A DNA stretch of 38,516 bases from Candidatus Amesbacteria bacterium GW2011_GWC1_47_15 (GTDB taxonomy: Bacteria > Patescibacteriota > Microgenomatia > CAZETR01 > Amesbacteraceae), in assembly GCA_001001375.1 (NCBI GenBank), contig LCNU01000006.1:1-38516 (forward strand), in the 5' to 3' direction. Both the position numbers and the translations under genes were made by a program. Positions 24,440 through 32,107 of the stretch are shown piece by piece (position 1 is the first letter of the stretch; every line of letters starts with the position of its first letter). The notes beneath the pieces were generated by a model. That model did no database searches, was not told where the DNA came from, and saw only the letters and a program-made list of their open reading frames with translations.

Positions 24440-27004
24440 GTGAAATGGAAAGAAATATTGCGTAATAAATCAAGAAAAATACACGGCAGGTCAGGAATAA
24501 ACAAAGGTAAACTAATGGTTGCCGCGGCGACCCTGATTTTTGCCGCTGCAATCCTGGGTTTTTTGGGAATGATACTGCTGTTTGCATTTTATGCCAAAGA
24601 CCTGCCGAGTCCGGAAAAAGTTGTCCGGAGGGAGGGATTTGCCACGAAAATATTCGACCGCAACGGCGAATTGCTGTATGACGTTTTTGACCAGGAGAAA
24701 CGGACGCCGGTAAAAATAGAGGATATACCTTTAACCCTGAAACAGGCAACTATCGCTATTGAGGATAAGAATTTTTACAAACACCAGGGTTTTGATCCCC
24801 TGGGATATGTCCGGGCAGTATATAAAATCCTGTTTTTCAGAAAAATTGAAGGGGGTTCCACTCTGACTCAACAATTGGTAAAGACAACGCTTCTGACTCC
24901 GAGCAGGACGATCACCAGAAAACTCAAAGAACTGGTACTGACTCTGCAAGTGGAACGCAGGTATTCCAAAGATGAAATATTGCTGATGTACCTGAACGAA
25001 GCACCTTACGGCGGTACTGCTTGGGGTGTGGAAGCAGCAGCCGAGACATATTTCGACAAACCGGTAAAAGAACTTGACCTGGCGGAATCCGTAATTCTGG
25101 CAGGTCTGCCGCAGTCCCCAAGCAGATATTCACCCCACGCGGGAGATTTGTATATAAACAGAGCTAATGATGTCCTGCGCAGAATGAGGGAAGACGGCTA
25201 TATTACAACGGACCAGGAAAAAGAAACGCGGGAATTATTACTAAATGTCAAGATAGCCAGTGATTCCGGGATTTTCGAGGCGCCGCATTTTGTATTTTAC
25301 GTGCGGGAGAAATTAGAAGAAAGATACGGAGAAAAGGTAGTAGAACAAGGAGGATTAAGAGTCACTACTACCCTGGATCTGGATCTGCAGGATGCGGCTC
25401 AGGCTGCCGTAACGGAAGAAATTGCAAAAGTTAAACATCTGAAAATCAACAACGGCGGGGCGGTGGTAATGGATCCGAAAACGGGACAGATACTGGCTAT
25501 GGTGGGCAGCCGTGACTGGGGCGATCCGGATTATGACGGCAAATACAATGTCACGACTGCGCTGAGACAGCCGGGATCGGCCATCAAACCGGTAACTTAT
25601 CTGACAGGACTGCGTAAAGGATTCACGGCATCCTATATGATTATGGATACCAAAACAGCATTCCCCGGTGGTGATAAACCGGAATATGTACCTGAAAACT
25701 ATGACGGCAAGTTTCGCGGTCCGGTGACCGTAAGAGAAGCACTGGGTAATTCTCTGAACGTACCGGCGGTAAAAATGCTGTCCCTGGTAGGGCTTAAAGA
25801 TACTCTGGAAACGGCATATGAAATGGGTTTTACCACCCTTGAGCCTACAGCAGAGACTATGAGTCGGGTAGGCCTGTCTCTGACTCTGGGCGGAGGTGAG
25901 GTAAAACTATTGGATATGGCAGTCGCTTACAGCGCCTTTGCCAACGGAGGGAAGAAGACGGAACCGGTGGCAATACTCAAGGTAACGGACAACAACGGCA
26001 AGGTGCTGGAAGAATTTAAAAACAGCAACGGGGGCAGACAGGTCCTGAGTCAGGAAGAAGCTTATATCATATCCTCAATTTTGTCTGATCCTGAGGCCAG
26101 GGCTATCACTTTCGGCACCAGAAGTTCCTTGAATATTCCCGGTCACGCCGTGGCTGTAAAAACCGGGACGACAAACCTGAAGAAAGATAATTGGACCGTC
26201 GGTTGGACTCCGGGCGTGGTTGCCGGGGTATGGGTAGGAAACAACGACAATACTGCGATGAAAGAGGTTGCCTCCGGCATCACCGGAGCGGCGCCAATCT
26301 GGCGAAGGATCATAATAGAAGCTTTGAAAGGGAAACCGGCCGAGGAATTTGAGAGACCTGCGGGGATAGTAGAAATGGAGGTAGACAGGATTTCCGGTTA
26401 CGGAGCCCATGACGGGTTCCCTGCCAGGAAAGAATATTTTATCAGGGGTACGGAACCTCAGGGAGATGACCCGATTCATAAGAAAATTAAAGTCTGCAAA
26501 GGAGACGGAAAATTAGCAACGCCTGCTGATATCGCCTCGAACAATTATGATGAAAAAGAAGCATTTTATCTCAAAGAAGCTGACCCCTTTTCCAAGATGT
26601 GGGGAGGAAAAAATAAATGGCAGGAAGGGATAGACAGCTGGCTGACGGCACAGGCTGATCCAAAATATCATCCGCCAACGGATCTTTGCGGTACTTCAAA
26701 TCCCCTGTGGATCACAATTGCGGAGCCGGAAGTAAGATCCCAAGTTTGGGGAAATGACGTAAAAGTGAGAATTGAGATTTCCGACCCCAATTTTATGCGG
26801 TGGGTGGAAGTATATCTGGACGGCGAAAAAAAACATAAGTTTGAAGGGGGTAATTCTCCATGGGAAATAACTATTGCCAACGTAGCAAACGGAATTCATA
26901 AAATAGATGTTAAAGCGGAAGATGACAAAGGAAACCAGGGGTCGAGAAATGTGGAATTCGGAGTAAACCAGCCCTGGTCTGATATTCCATCCCCTACTCC
27001 TTAA
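24440..27004 (+). CDS. Class A penicillin-binding protein (PBP1A-like)
   Basis: A bifunctional peptidoglycan synthase of 854 residues, starting at GTG. Residues 1-25 are basic and cytoplasmic, with a membrane anchor at 26-50. The GT51 glycosyltransferase has catalytic Glu108 in AIEDKNFYKHQGFD and GGSTLTQQLVK (138-148), then LMYLNEAPYGGTAWGVEAAA. The transpeptidase has the active Ser380 in PGSAIKP, SLN in GNSLNVPAVK, and the K574-T-G-T motif. The last 100 residues form an Ig-like beta domain (VRIEISDPNFMRWVEVYLDGE, WEITIANVANGIHKIDVKAEDDKGNQGS), probably wall-binding. It is transcribed divergently from the recG unit with 38 nt between starts. TTATATAAC lies just before the GTG. Confidence 0.95.
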   Translation: MKWKEILRNKSRKIHGRSGINKGKLMVAAATLIFAAAILGFLGMILLFAFYAKDLPSPEKVVRREGFATKIFDRNGELLYDVFDQEKRTPVKIEDIPLTLKQATIAIEDKNFYKHQGFDPLGYVRAVYKILFFRKIEGGSTLTQQLVKTTLLTPSRTITRKLKELVLTLQVERRYSKDEILLMYLNEAPYGGTAWGVEAAAETYFDKPVKELDLAESVILAGLPQSPSRYSPHAGDLYINRANDVLRRMREDGYITTDQEKETRELLLNVKIASDSGIFEAPHFVFYVREKLEERYGEKVVEQGGLRVTTTLDLDLQDAAQAAVTEEIAKVKHLKINNGGAVVMDPKTGQILAMVGSRDWGDPDYDGKYNVTTALRQPGSAIKPVTYLTGLRKGFTASYMIMDTKTAFPGGDKPEYVPENYDGKFRGPVTVREALGNSLNVPAVKMLSLVGLKDTLETAYEMGFTTLEPTAETMSRVGLSLTLGGGEVKLLDMAVAYSAFANGGKKTEPVAILKVTDNNGKVLEEFKNSNGGRQVLSQEEAYIISSILSDPEARAITFGTRSSLNIPGHAVAVKTGTTNLKKDNWTVGWTPGVVAGVWVGNNDNTAMKEVASGITGAAPIWRRIIIEALKGKPAEEFERPAGIVEMEVDRISGYGAHDGFPARKEYFIRGTEPQGDDPIHKKIKVCKGDGKLATPADIASNNYDEKEAFYLKEADPFSKMWGGKNKWQEGIDSWLTAQADPKYHPPTDLCGTSNPLWITIAEPEVRSQVWGNDVKVRIEISDPNFMRWVEVYLDGEKKHKFEGGNSPWEITIANVANGIHKIDVKAEDDKGNQGSRNVEFGVNQPWSDIPSPTP

Positions 27005-27055
27005 TCATTTGAGCAATTTCTTACCGGTCCTTTACCCTAACAGGTTGCCCGGGTC

Positions 27056-27064
27056 TGATACAAT
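27056..27064 (+). promoter_or_regulatory. Extended -10 promoter of the unknown gene at 27072
   Basis: TGATACAAT ends 7 nt before the ATG at 27072. No strong -35 is visible. It overlaps an upstream in-frame ATG (27063), which argues for the downstream start. Confidence 0.45.
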
Positions 27065-27071
27065 GGTGCTA

Positions 27072-27479
27072 ATGCTGGAATCAGATATAATGATAAAAGA
27101 GGAAAATCCATTCATTGAAGAAGTGACCAAGATCCCGCCCAAACCTCTTTATGGTTTAAGCGAAGAGCAGTGGGGTATGCTGGCAGGAAAATACGGAGCA
27201 GAAGAATTTACGAAGATTGTGGAAAATTTGTTAAACCATCCTCGTGAATATAAAAAAGCAAACGATCAATATAGAAACAGAAGGGTCATAAAGGTATTGT
27301 TTCCCCATACAATTTCGCCGTCGGGAAAAGATACCACTATGTATCAATTGGTCAGTAAAGATTTAGCCGGATTATTTTTTGATGCGGTTAAAAATAAGTT
27401 AACTGATTCAGGTGAATGGGATAAATTCCAGGAAGAGCAGCGTCACGGAGACAGGGGTATAAGAAGACGTTCAGTCTGA
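27072..27479 (+). CDS. Unknown small protein downstream of the penicillin-binding protein
   Basis: 135 residues from the ATG at 27072, chosen because TGATACAAT ends 7 nt upstream. Earlier in-frame starts exist at 27063 and at a TTG at 27009. I recognise no family. The protein is soluble and charged: YGLSEEQWGMLAGKYGAEEFTKIVENLLNHPREYKKANDQYRNRRVIKV, then a phosphate-loop-poor middle and a basic tail GDRGIRRRSV. Its end overlaps the end of the convergent pheT gene by 9 nt. Confidence 0.6.
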   Translation: MLESDIMIKEENPFIEEVTKIPPKPLYGLSEEQWGMLAGKYGAEEFTKIVENLLNHPREYKKANDQYRNRRVIKVLFPHTISPSGKDTTMYQLVSKDLAGLFFDAVKNKLTDSGEWDKFQEEQRHGDRGIRRRSV

Positions 27480-29459
27480 TTTATTGCGAAGTTTTTCCAA
27501 TTTGGAACGAATAGGTCTAATATCTGCGGACGAAAGTTGTATTTGATCCGAATGGAATGTGAGGCGCAAGGTCAGGCGGTGCTGATATTTGTCTACCGCT
27601 TCAATTTTTTGAATCAAGGGACTGAGACTGCTGATTTTGTTTTCCAGGGAGGAGTAGTTGACAACATTATCAAAATTAATGTCTTCGATTATGGGTTGGA
27701 ATTTGGAAATAATGCGATACGGATTGGGATTTATTGTCGGCAGGGACAAAATAAGTTCCAAATCCAGATCTGCATAATACACAGGGAAATTATCCGTAAG
27801 CACCGGTTCGACCTGACCTAAAACGCCTATCCGGGTTCTGGCATGCATAATAACTGCGCAATGTGCCAGGCGCAGGCTGGGATGCCCGGATTCGGGAAGG
27901 AAAATCACAGTCAATCCCAATCCGAAAAATAACTTTTCTATTAATCCCTTGATATAGAAGTAGTCCATGGGTTTGGGATCGGTATTCCATGCGGGAGGCA
28001 GGTCCATACCTGAGATGACCAAACCCGCTGCTAAAGATTCCCGGTAAATATTGCCGGTATTGAAAAAAGTTTTTCCGATTTCGAACAAGGCGACGCGCGG
28101 CTGACGCGCGTGAAGATTTTTTACAGCTGACTCTACCAGATTAGGGAGAAGCGTCGGGCGCAGTACGTTTATTTGGGGATCGATTGAGTTTTCCAACTCC
28201 ACATGCCGGGGATAATATCCATGCAGGGAATACTGTGGCAGGGATTCCCGATGCAGCATTGGGAAACTGATGATTTCGTTTACGCCCATTGAGGAAAATA
28301 AATCCCTCACTTTTTCCTGGATGGAATAGGAGGGATAGGTAGAAAGCGCGGGAGTCTCACCAGATAACGGAACAGAAGGTATTTTATCGTAACCGTGAAT
28401 GCGCAGGACTTCCTCAACGACATCGGCAGAACCGACTATGTCGGTACGAATAGTGGGTATGGAAATATTCAGCTTCCCCGCTTTATGCGGACCGATTTTA
28501 AATTCCAGTCTGTTGAGGATATCAGTAACCTTTTCGAGTTTGATTTCTATTCCGCCCAGGCCGGAAATTTGTGAAAGATCGAACACCAGGTTTTTGGGTT
28601 TTTCCGGATGCGGGTAGTACTCGCTGACGCGACTTAATATTTCAGCATCTGCCAAATCCTTAAGTAAATATAACGCGCGCTCAAGCGCAAACCGGACCTG
28701 ACCGGGATCCAGAAGTTTTTCGTGACGGACACTACTGTGGGTATATATTTTCAGGCGGTGTGAACTGTGTCGTGAATTGGCCTGGTCATAGACTGCTGAT
28801 TCCAGAAGTATTTCCGAGGTATTTTCCGTCACCCTGGAGAATCGACCGCCGATCATCGTCAAAGCCTGAGCCTGCTCATTATCGGAAATTACCAGATCTT
28901 CGGGAGAGAGGCGGACCGTCAAACCCTGCTGAATAGTGTTGAATTCTTCATTTTCCTGACCACGGCGAAGGATCAATTTGCCGCCGGATATTCGATGGAA
29001 ATCAAAAGAATGCAATGGCTGGCCGGTTTCGATCATGACAAAATTAGTGATATCCACCACATTATTTATGGAGGGAATTTCCCATGAAGCCAGTTTTTTG
29101 ATGAGCCAGCCGGGGGAAGGGCCGACGCGGACTTTCAGCCGGAGGGCGGTATATCTGTGTACCAGTTTTCCGGCGGATGCGTTTACTTCCAAATGTGGAG
29201 ATTTCGGGTCAACTCCCGGCAGGGGGAATATCGGGGGTAACTTGAGCTTCCGGTCGAATGCGGCTGATACTTCCCTGGCGACACCAATCAGTCCGAACAT
29301 GTCCGATCTGTTTCCGCGTAGTTCCAGATCGATAACGGTGTCCGTGCCTATACGTTTTATTTTATCCAGCATATGGCCGATCATTGTCAACCTGTCGGTC
29401 AAATCTTTTGTTTCCGGCAGATCGACATACTCAGCCAGCCAGTCCAGGGGAACGATCAT
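27471..29459 (-). CDS. pheT: Phenylalanyl-tRNA synthetase beta subunit, short form
   Basis: Non-catalytic and editing subunit of the alpha2-beta2 enzyme. It is 662 residues against about 800 in most bacteria. The N-terminus MIVPLDWLAEYVDLPETKDL is normal, but the EMAP/OB tRNA-binding domain that usually follows residue 40 is absent: LTMIGHMLDKIKRI leads directly to DLELRGNRSDMFGLIGVAREVSAAF, the start of the B3/B4 editing region. The B5 domain is seen as VVEEVLRIHGYDKIPS. The C-terminal FDX-ACB anticodon-binding domain is present (FQPIIEDINF ... RLTLRLTFHSDQIQLSSADI). The start overlaps the pheS stop by 4 nt (ATGA). Confidence 0.94.
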   Translation of the reverse strand: MIVPLDWLAEYVDLPETKDLTDRLTMIGHMLDKIKRIGTDTVIDLELRGNRSDMFGLIGVAREVSAAFDRKLKLPPIFPLPGVDPKSPHLEVNASAGKLVHRYTALRLKVRVGPSPGWLIKKLASWEIPSINNVVDITNFVMIETGQPLHSFDFHRISGGKLILRRGQENEEFNTIQQGLTVRLSPEDLVISDNEQAQALTMIGGRFSRVTENTSEILLESAVYDQANSRHSSHRLKIYTHSSVRHEKLLDPGQVRFALERALYLLKDLADAEILSRVSEYYPHPEKPKNLVFDLSQISGLGGIEIKLEKVTDILNRLEFKIGPHKAGKLNISIPTIRTDIVGSADVVEEVLRIHGYDKIPSVPLSGETPALSTYPSYSIQEKVRDLFSSMGVNEIISFPMLHRESLPQYSLHGYYPRHVELENSIDPQINVLRPTLLPNLVESAVKNLHARQPRVALFEIGKTFFNTGNIYRESLAAGLVISGMDLPPAWNTDPKPMDYFYIKGLIEKLFFGLGLTVIFLPESGHPSLRLAHCAVIMHARTRIGVLGQVEPVLTDNFPVYYADLDLELILSLPTINPNPYRIISKFQPIIEDINFDNVVNYSSLENKISSLSPLIQKIEAVDKYQHRLTLRLTFHSDQIQLSSADIRPIRSKLEKLRNKSD

Positions 29460-30472
29460 ATATAAGCCAGATTGCCGTTAAATAATGCGCGGATGTCGTT
29501 TATTCCGTAACGAGTCATGGCTATCCGGTCCAAACCCATTCCCCAGGCAAACCCAGTGAACTTTAACGGATCCAGCTTAACCATTTCCAGCATCGATGGG
29601 TGGATCATTCCGGCACCCAGAATTTCGATCCATCCCCGGTATTTACACACCATACAGCCTTTGAAATTGCAAAAGGGACAGCTGATATCCATACCCACGC
29701 CCGGTTCTACTTCCGGATAATATTTACAGCGAAAGCGGGATTTGGCAGAAGAGCCGTAAAATCCCGTAACAAAAGTTTCCAGCGTATGTTTGAGGTTGGC
29801 CAGAGTAATCCCCTGCCCTACAGCCAATCCCTGATACTGAGTAAACATAGGCGTATTTGAAGCGTTGGCGTTTTCATTGCGGTACGCTTTACCGGGGAAG
29901 ACGAAACGGTAAGGCGGCCGGTGCACGGCCAGAATCCTGGCTTCGACTGAAGAAGTATGCGTCCGCAGCAGATATTCCGGTTCTTTGACATAAAGTGTGT
30001 CCTGCAGGTCCCGGGCAGGATGATCGGGGGGCAGGTTTAGCCGTGTGTAGTTGAATTCTTCCGTTTCCAGTTCCGGTCCGTCGGCGACACTGAAGCCCAA
30101 ACCGGTAAATATGGCATTTATTTCCCGGGCGACGACAGTATTGGGGTGAAGGTGGCCGACAGGATGAGGGAAACCTGGAAGAGTAACATCGATTTCACTG
30201 CCTGAAGTGGCTGGTCCGCCGGCCGGTATTCCGCTTATGCCTACGTTTTTAGAATTAAACGCATCTGATATTGCAGCTTTAACATCGTTGAAAAGCCGGC
30301 CGATATCGACCCGTTGTTCCCGGTCCAATTTTTTAAATTCCCCGGCGATTTGGTTTAAAACTCCCTTTTTACCCAGGTAATGGGTACGCAGGCGGTCCAA
30401 TTCTTCCCTCCCCTCGGAGGAGAGAATTTGGGCCAGAGCCTCGTTTTTTATATTCTGCAGTTTTTGATGCAT
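29456..30472 (-). CDS. pheS: Phenylalanyl-tRNA synthetase alpha subunit
   Basis: The catalytic subunit that charges tRNA-Phe. 338 residues from the ATG at 30472 (MHQKLQNIKNEALAQILSSEGREELDRLRTHYLGKKG), the usual coiled-coil start; the open frame continues 24 codons upstream. The class II core has GFSVADGPELETEEFNY, RTHTSSVEAR, and motif 2 around FVFPGKAYRNENANASNTPMF, where the usual DA(T/S)H is NASN. A four-Cys knuckle CPFCNFKGCMVC precedes GWIEILGAGMIHP, a feature of one PheS subgroup. Motif 3 is GFAWGMGLDRIAM. Expression is expected to be under the Phe attenuator 350-450 nt upstream. Confidence 0.95.
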   Translation of the reverse strand: MHQKLQNIKNEALAQILSSEGREELDRLRTHYLGKKGVLNQIAGEFKKLDREQRVDIGRLFNDVKAAISDAFNSKNVGISGIPAGGPATSGSEIDVTLPGFPHPVGHLHPNTVVAREINAIFTGLGFSVADGPELETEEFNYTRLNLPPDHPARDLQDTLYVKEPEYLLRTHTSSVEARILAVHRPPYRFVFPGKAYRNENANASNTPMFTQYQGLAVGQGITLANLKHTLETFVTGFYGSSAKSRFRCKYYPEVEPGVGMDISCPFCNFKGCMVCKYRGWIEILGAGMIHPSMLEMVKLDPLKFTGFAWGMGLDRIAMTRYGINDIRALFNGNLAYI

Positions 30473-30505
30473 ATATTTTGATTTTATGTCAGCAGGCGGA
30501 TTAAT

Positions 30506-30534
30506 GGAATCCCGGCGACGCCTACCGGGATTCC
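30506..30534. repeat. Perfect 10-bp inverted repeat between orf85 and pheS
   Basis: GGAATCCCGG and CCGGGATTCC with a 9-nt loop. It starts 6 nt after the orf85 stop and 33 nt before the pheS ATG. There is no T tract, so it is not a simple terminator. It could be an RNase III or processing site, or a REP-like dispersed element. Confidence 0.7.
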
Positions 30535-30540
30535 TGGTCA

Positions 30541-30798
30541 TCAACGACGCCCCCTGTAAGGAATCCTACCTTCCCTGACTCCCCGGACAATGTCGATCAA
30601 ATTCCGGGCAATTTCCACTATCCCCGGTGCTGACCGGCGCAACTCTTTAAGGTATTGGTCTTCGAGCTGATCCAGATCCTCCGGCAAGGTGGGTAACGGC
30701 AGTAGCCGGGGATTGGTGTACCAATCCTCATGATTCATATTGGAAATCACCATCTGGTGATATGAACGCAGACGATTCATGGTGGTACGTTTGGTCAT
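30541..30798 (-). CDS. Unknown 85-residue protein in the phe operon
   Basis: It has the strongest Shine-Dalgarno sequence in the window (AAAGGAGGTGA, 7 nt before the ATG), directly after the attenuator's T tract, so it is the first structural gene controlled by the Phe attenuator. The protein is soluble and basic at both ends: MTKRTTMNRLRSYHQMVIS, NMNHEDWYTNPRLLPLPTLPED, a helix LDQLEDQYLKELRRSAPGIVEIARNLIDIV, then REGRIPYRGRR. No family recognised. The position between the leader peptide and pheS is unusual; in E. coli pheM is followed directly by pheS. It might be an RNA- or tRNA-related accessory, but this is a guess. Confidence 0.75.
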   Translation of the reverse strand: MTKRTTMNRLRSYHQMVISNMNHEDWYTNPRLLPLPTLPEDLDQLEDQYLKELRRSAPGIVEIARNLIDIVRGVREGRIPYRGRR

Positions 30799-30820
30799 AA
30801 ATATTCACCTCCTTTCCACT

Positions 30821-30843
30821 AAAAAACCCCGCGCTTGCGGGGT
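30821..30843 (-). terminator. Attenuator terminator of the phe operon
   Basis: On the minus strand ACCCCGC (30837-30843), loop AAGC and GCGGGGT (30826-30832) form a perfect 7-bp GC-rich stem followed by five more T (to 30821). It lies 34 nt after the stop codon of the Phe leader peptide and 22 nt before the orf85 start, so it ends transcription unless an alternative structure forms. Confidence 0.85.
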
Positions 30844-30874
30844 GGATGTATATAACGCGTTACAACCGCCCCGC
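30837..30874 (-). promoter_or_regulatory. Antiterminator pairing of the Phe attenuator
   Basis: Segment 2, GCGGGGCGG (30866-30874, just after the leader stop), can pair with segment 3, CCACCCCGC (30837-30845): six GC pairs, one mismatch and two more pairs. This uses up the 5' half of the terminator stem. Segment 1, ACAACCG (30915-30921, codons 2-4 of the leader), is the exact complement of CGGTTGT (30862-30868), which overlaps segment 2. The three pairings 1:2, 2:3 and 3:4 are mutually exclusive in the classic way. Confidence 0.75.
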
Positions 30875-30876
30875 CT

Positions 30877-30924
30877 CTACAGGATAAAAAAGAAGGCAGA
30901 AAAGGCTTTCTTTACGGTTGTCAT
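30877..30924 (-). CDS. Phe-rich leader peptide (pheM-like)
   Basis: A 15-codon frame, MTTVKKAFSAFFFIL, stops at TAG. Four of 15 codons are Phe (8, 11, 12, 13), three consecutive, as in the E. coli pheM and pheA leaders. The ATG is 9 nt after a TATAAT box, so the 5' leader is only a few nt long. A ribosome held at the Phe codons would cover segment 1 and free segment 2. One that reaches the stop would cover segment 2 and allow the terminator. The location between rplT and pheS is the same as pheM in E. coli. Confidence 0.85.
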   Translation of the reverse strand: MTTVKKAFSAFFFIL

Positions 30925-30933
30925 ATTGGAAGT

Positions 30934-30962
30934 ATTATATGACTGTGAATAATTTTAGTCAA
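30934..30962 (-). promoter_or_regulatory. Promoter of the phe operon
   Basis: TTGACT (30957-30962), a 17-nt spacer and TATAAT (30934-30939), a near-perfect housekeeping promoter. It stands 22 nt after the rplT stop and 9 nt before the leader ATG. Confidence 0.8.
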
Positions 30963-30984
30963 ATTACAAAGTAGAGTTGGGAGA

Positions 30985-31329
30985 TTATATTTTGAGGCCG
31001 GAGGAGCGGACGACTTCTTTGAAAGCTTCAGGTTGGCTGGTGGCCAACTCGGAAAGAATTTTGCGGTCCAGTTCAATATTTGATTTTTTTAAGGCGGAGA
31101 TAAACACTGAATACTTTACGCCCAGAGGTGTGAGACCGGAATTGATACGGGTAATCCAGGTGCGGCGCAGATCCCGGCGGCGAAGCCGGCGGCCGGCAAA
31201 AGCATATTGACCGGCGTGCAGGACCGCCTCATTTGCGACTTTAAACAGCCGGGATTTGGTCATGCGATATCCGCGGGCGAGTTTCAGGATCTTTTGATGT
31301 TGGGCTTTACGGGGGGATTTTACGCGCAT
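30985..31329 (-). CDS. rplT: Ribosomal protein bL20
   Basis: A large-subunit assembly protein of 114 residues. The basic N-terminal extension MRVKSPRKAQHQKILKLARGYRMTKSRLFKVANEAVLHAGQYAFAGRRLRRRDLRRTWI is unmistakable. The globular domain ends SGLKI. The gene follows rpmI, and the phe promoter lies just downstream. Confidence 0.96.
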   Translation of the reverse strand: MRVKSPRKAQHQKILKLARGYRMTKSRLFKVANEAVLHAGQYAFAGRRLRRRDLRRTWITRINSGLTPLGVKYSVFISALKKSNIELDRKILSELATSQPEAFKEVVRSSGLKI

Positions 31330-31340
31330 ATTGAAAGTTG

Positions 31341-31370
31341 ATTAAGTGATAAAGAGATTAAGTGATTAAG
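31341..31370 (-). repeat. ATTAAGTGAT repeats between rpmI and rplT
   Basis: On the plus strand ATTAAGTGATAAAGAGATTAAGTGATTAAG contains three ATTAAG(TGAT) units in the 42-nt gap. It resembles the other short tandem tracts of this window. No stable structure is obvious. Confidence 0.5.
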
Positions 31371-31371
31371 T

Positions 31372-31569
31372 TTAGGCTTGGGCAAGGAGTCGTTTGACCC
31401 TGCGGGCCATTTTACCAGATACAACGCGTTTTTTCCCATAACCGCGCATCTGGGCTGCGGATTTCTTACGCCGTAAATGCCTACCGAAGGCCACGCCGCG
31501 CATCACCTTGCCGGTGCCGGTGATTTTAAACCGGCGGGAGACTGATTTTCTGGATTTTACTTTTGACAT
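31372..31569 (-). CDS. rpmI: Ribosomal protein bL35
   Basis: 65 residues, very basic. The family pattern KVKSRKSVSRRFKITGTGKVMRGVAFGRHLRRKKS is clear (usual [27 protein letters not shown]...H). It starts 2 nt after the infC stop, in the conserved infC-rpmI-rplT order. Confidence 0.95.
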   Translation of the reverse strand: MSKVKSRKSVSRRFKITGTGKVMRGVAFGRHLRRKKSAAQMRGYGKKRVVSGKMARRVKRLLAQA

Positions 31570-31571
31570 AT

Positions 31572-32087
31572 TTATTTTTTAACCGGCGATAATGTGGCCG
31601 TGAACTGGCGGCCGATCCACTTGCCGTCCTGATCTATTTGGGAAATGTCTGACAATGCAGATACTGCCCTGGCCATCATTTGAGGCCCGAATTCCTTATG
31701 ACCCAACTGACGCCCAACAAACCGTACGGTAACCCGGAGTTTGTGCCCTTCGGTCAGGAATTCCTTCCCCCTGTCCAGTTTTACCTGCAGGTCGTTTTCG
31801 GCCATAAAGGGAGTCAATCTTATTTCTTTCAAGTCGACCTTTTTGGCTGCCGCTTTGGCGGCTTGTTCCCTTTTGGCTATCTGATAAAGAAATTTTTTGT
31901 AGTCGATCAGTTTAACTACCGGCGGATCCGCATTCGGGGCGATCTCCACCGCATCCAACTGATCTTTGCTGGCTTGGGAAAGTGCTTCTTCCTTGGAGAC
32001 GATCCCGATCTGGGTGCCGTCTTCGCGTAACAACCGGACTTGCTTTGCCTGTATTTGGTGGTTGATGCGGTAGAAAGGATTACTCAC
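31572..32087 (-). CDS. infC: Translation initiation factor IF-3
   Basis: 171 residues. The N-domain shows NHQIQAKQVRLLREDGTQIGIVSKEEALSQA, the linker VVKLIDYKKFLYQIAKREQAAKAAAKK, and the C-domain KEIRLTPFMAENDLQVKLDRGKEFLTEGHKLRVTVRFVGRQLGH. The start is GTG; E. coli uses the rare AUU here for autocontrol, so a non-AUG start may also matter. TGATATAAT, whose TGA is the thrS stop codon, ends 11 nt before the GTG and gives infC-rpmI-rplT its own promoter. Confidence 0.96.
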   Translation of the reverse strand: MSNPFYRINHQIQAKQVRLLREDGTQIGIVSKEEALSQASKDQLDAVEIAPNADPPVVKLIDYKKFLYQIAKREQAAKAAAKKVDLKEIRLTPFMAENDLQVKLDRGKEFLTEGHKLRVTVRFVGRQLGHKEFGPQMMARAVSALSDISQIDQDGKWIGRQFTATLSPVKK

Positions 32088-32098
32088 TAGGTTGCAAG

Positions 32099-32107
32099 AT
32101 TATATCA
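32099..32107 (-). promoter_or_regulatory. Extended -10 promoter of infC
   Basis: TGATATAAT on the minus strand between thrS and infC. The first three bases are the thrS stop codon. Confidence 0.55.

Noticed and set aside
30530-30860. T-box riboswitch before pheS
   Set aside because: No UGGNACC motif is present, while a Phe-rich leader peptide and exclusive pairings are, so ribosome-mediated attenuation explains the region better.
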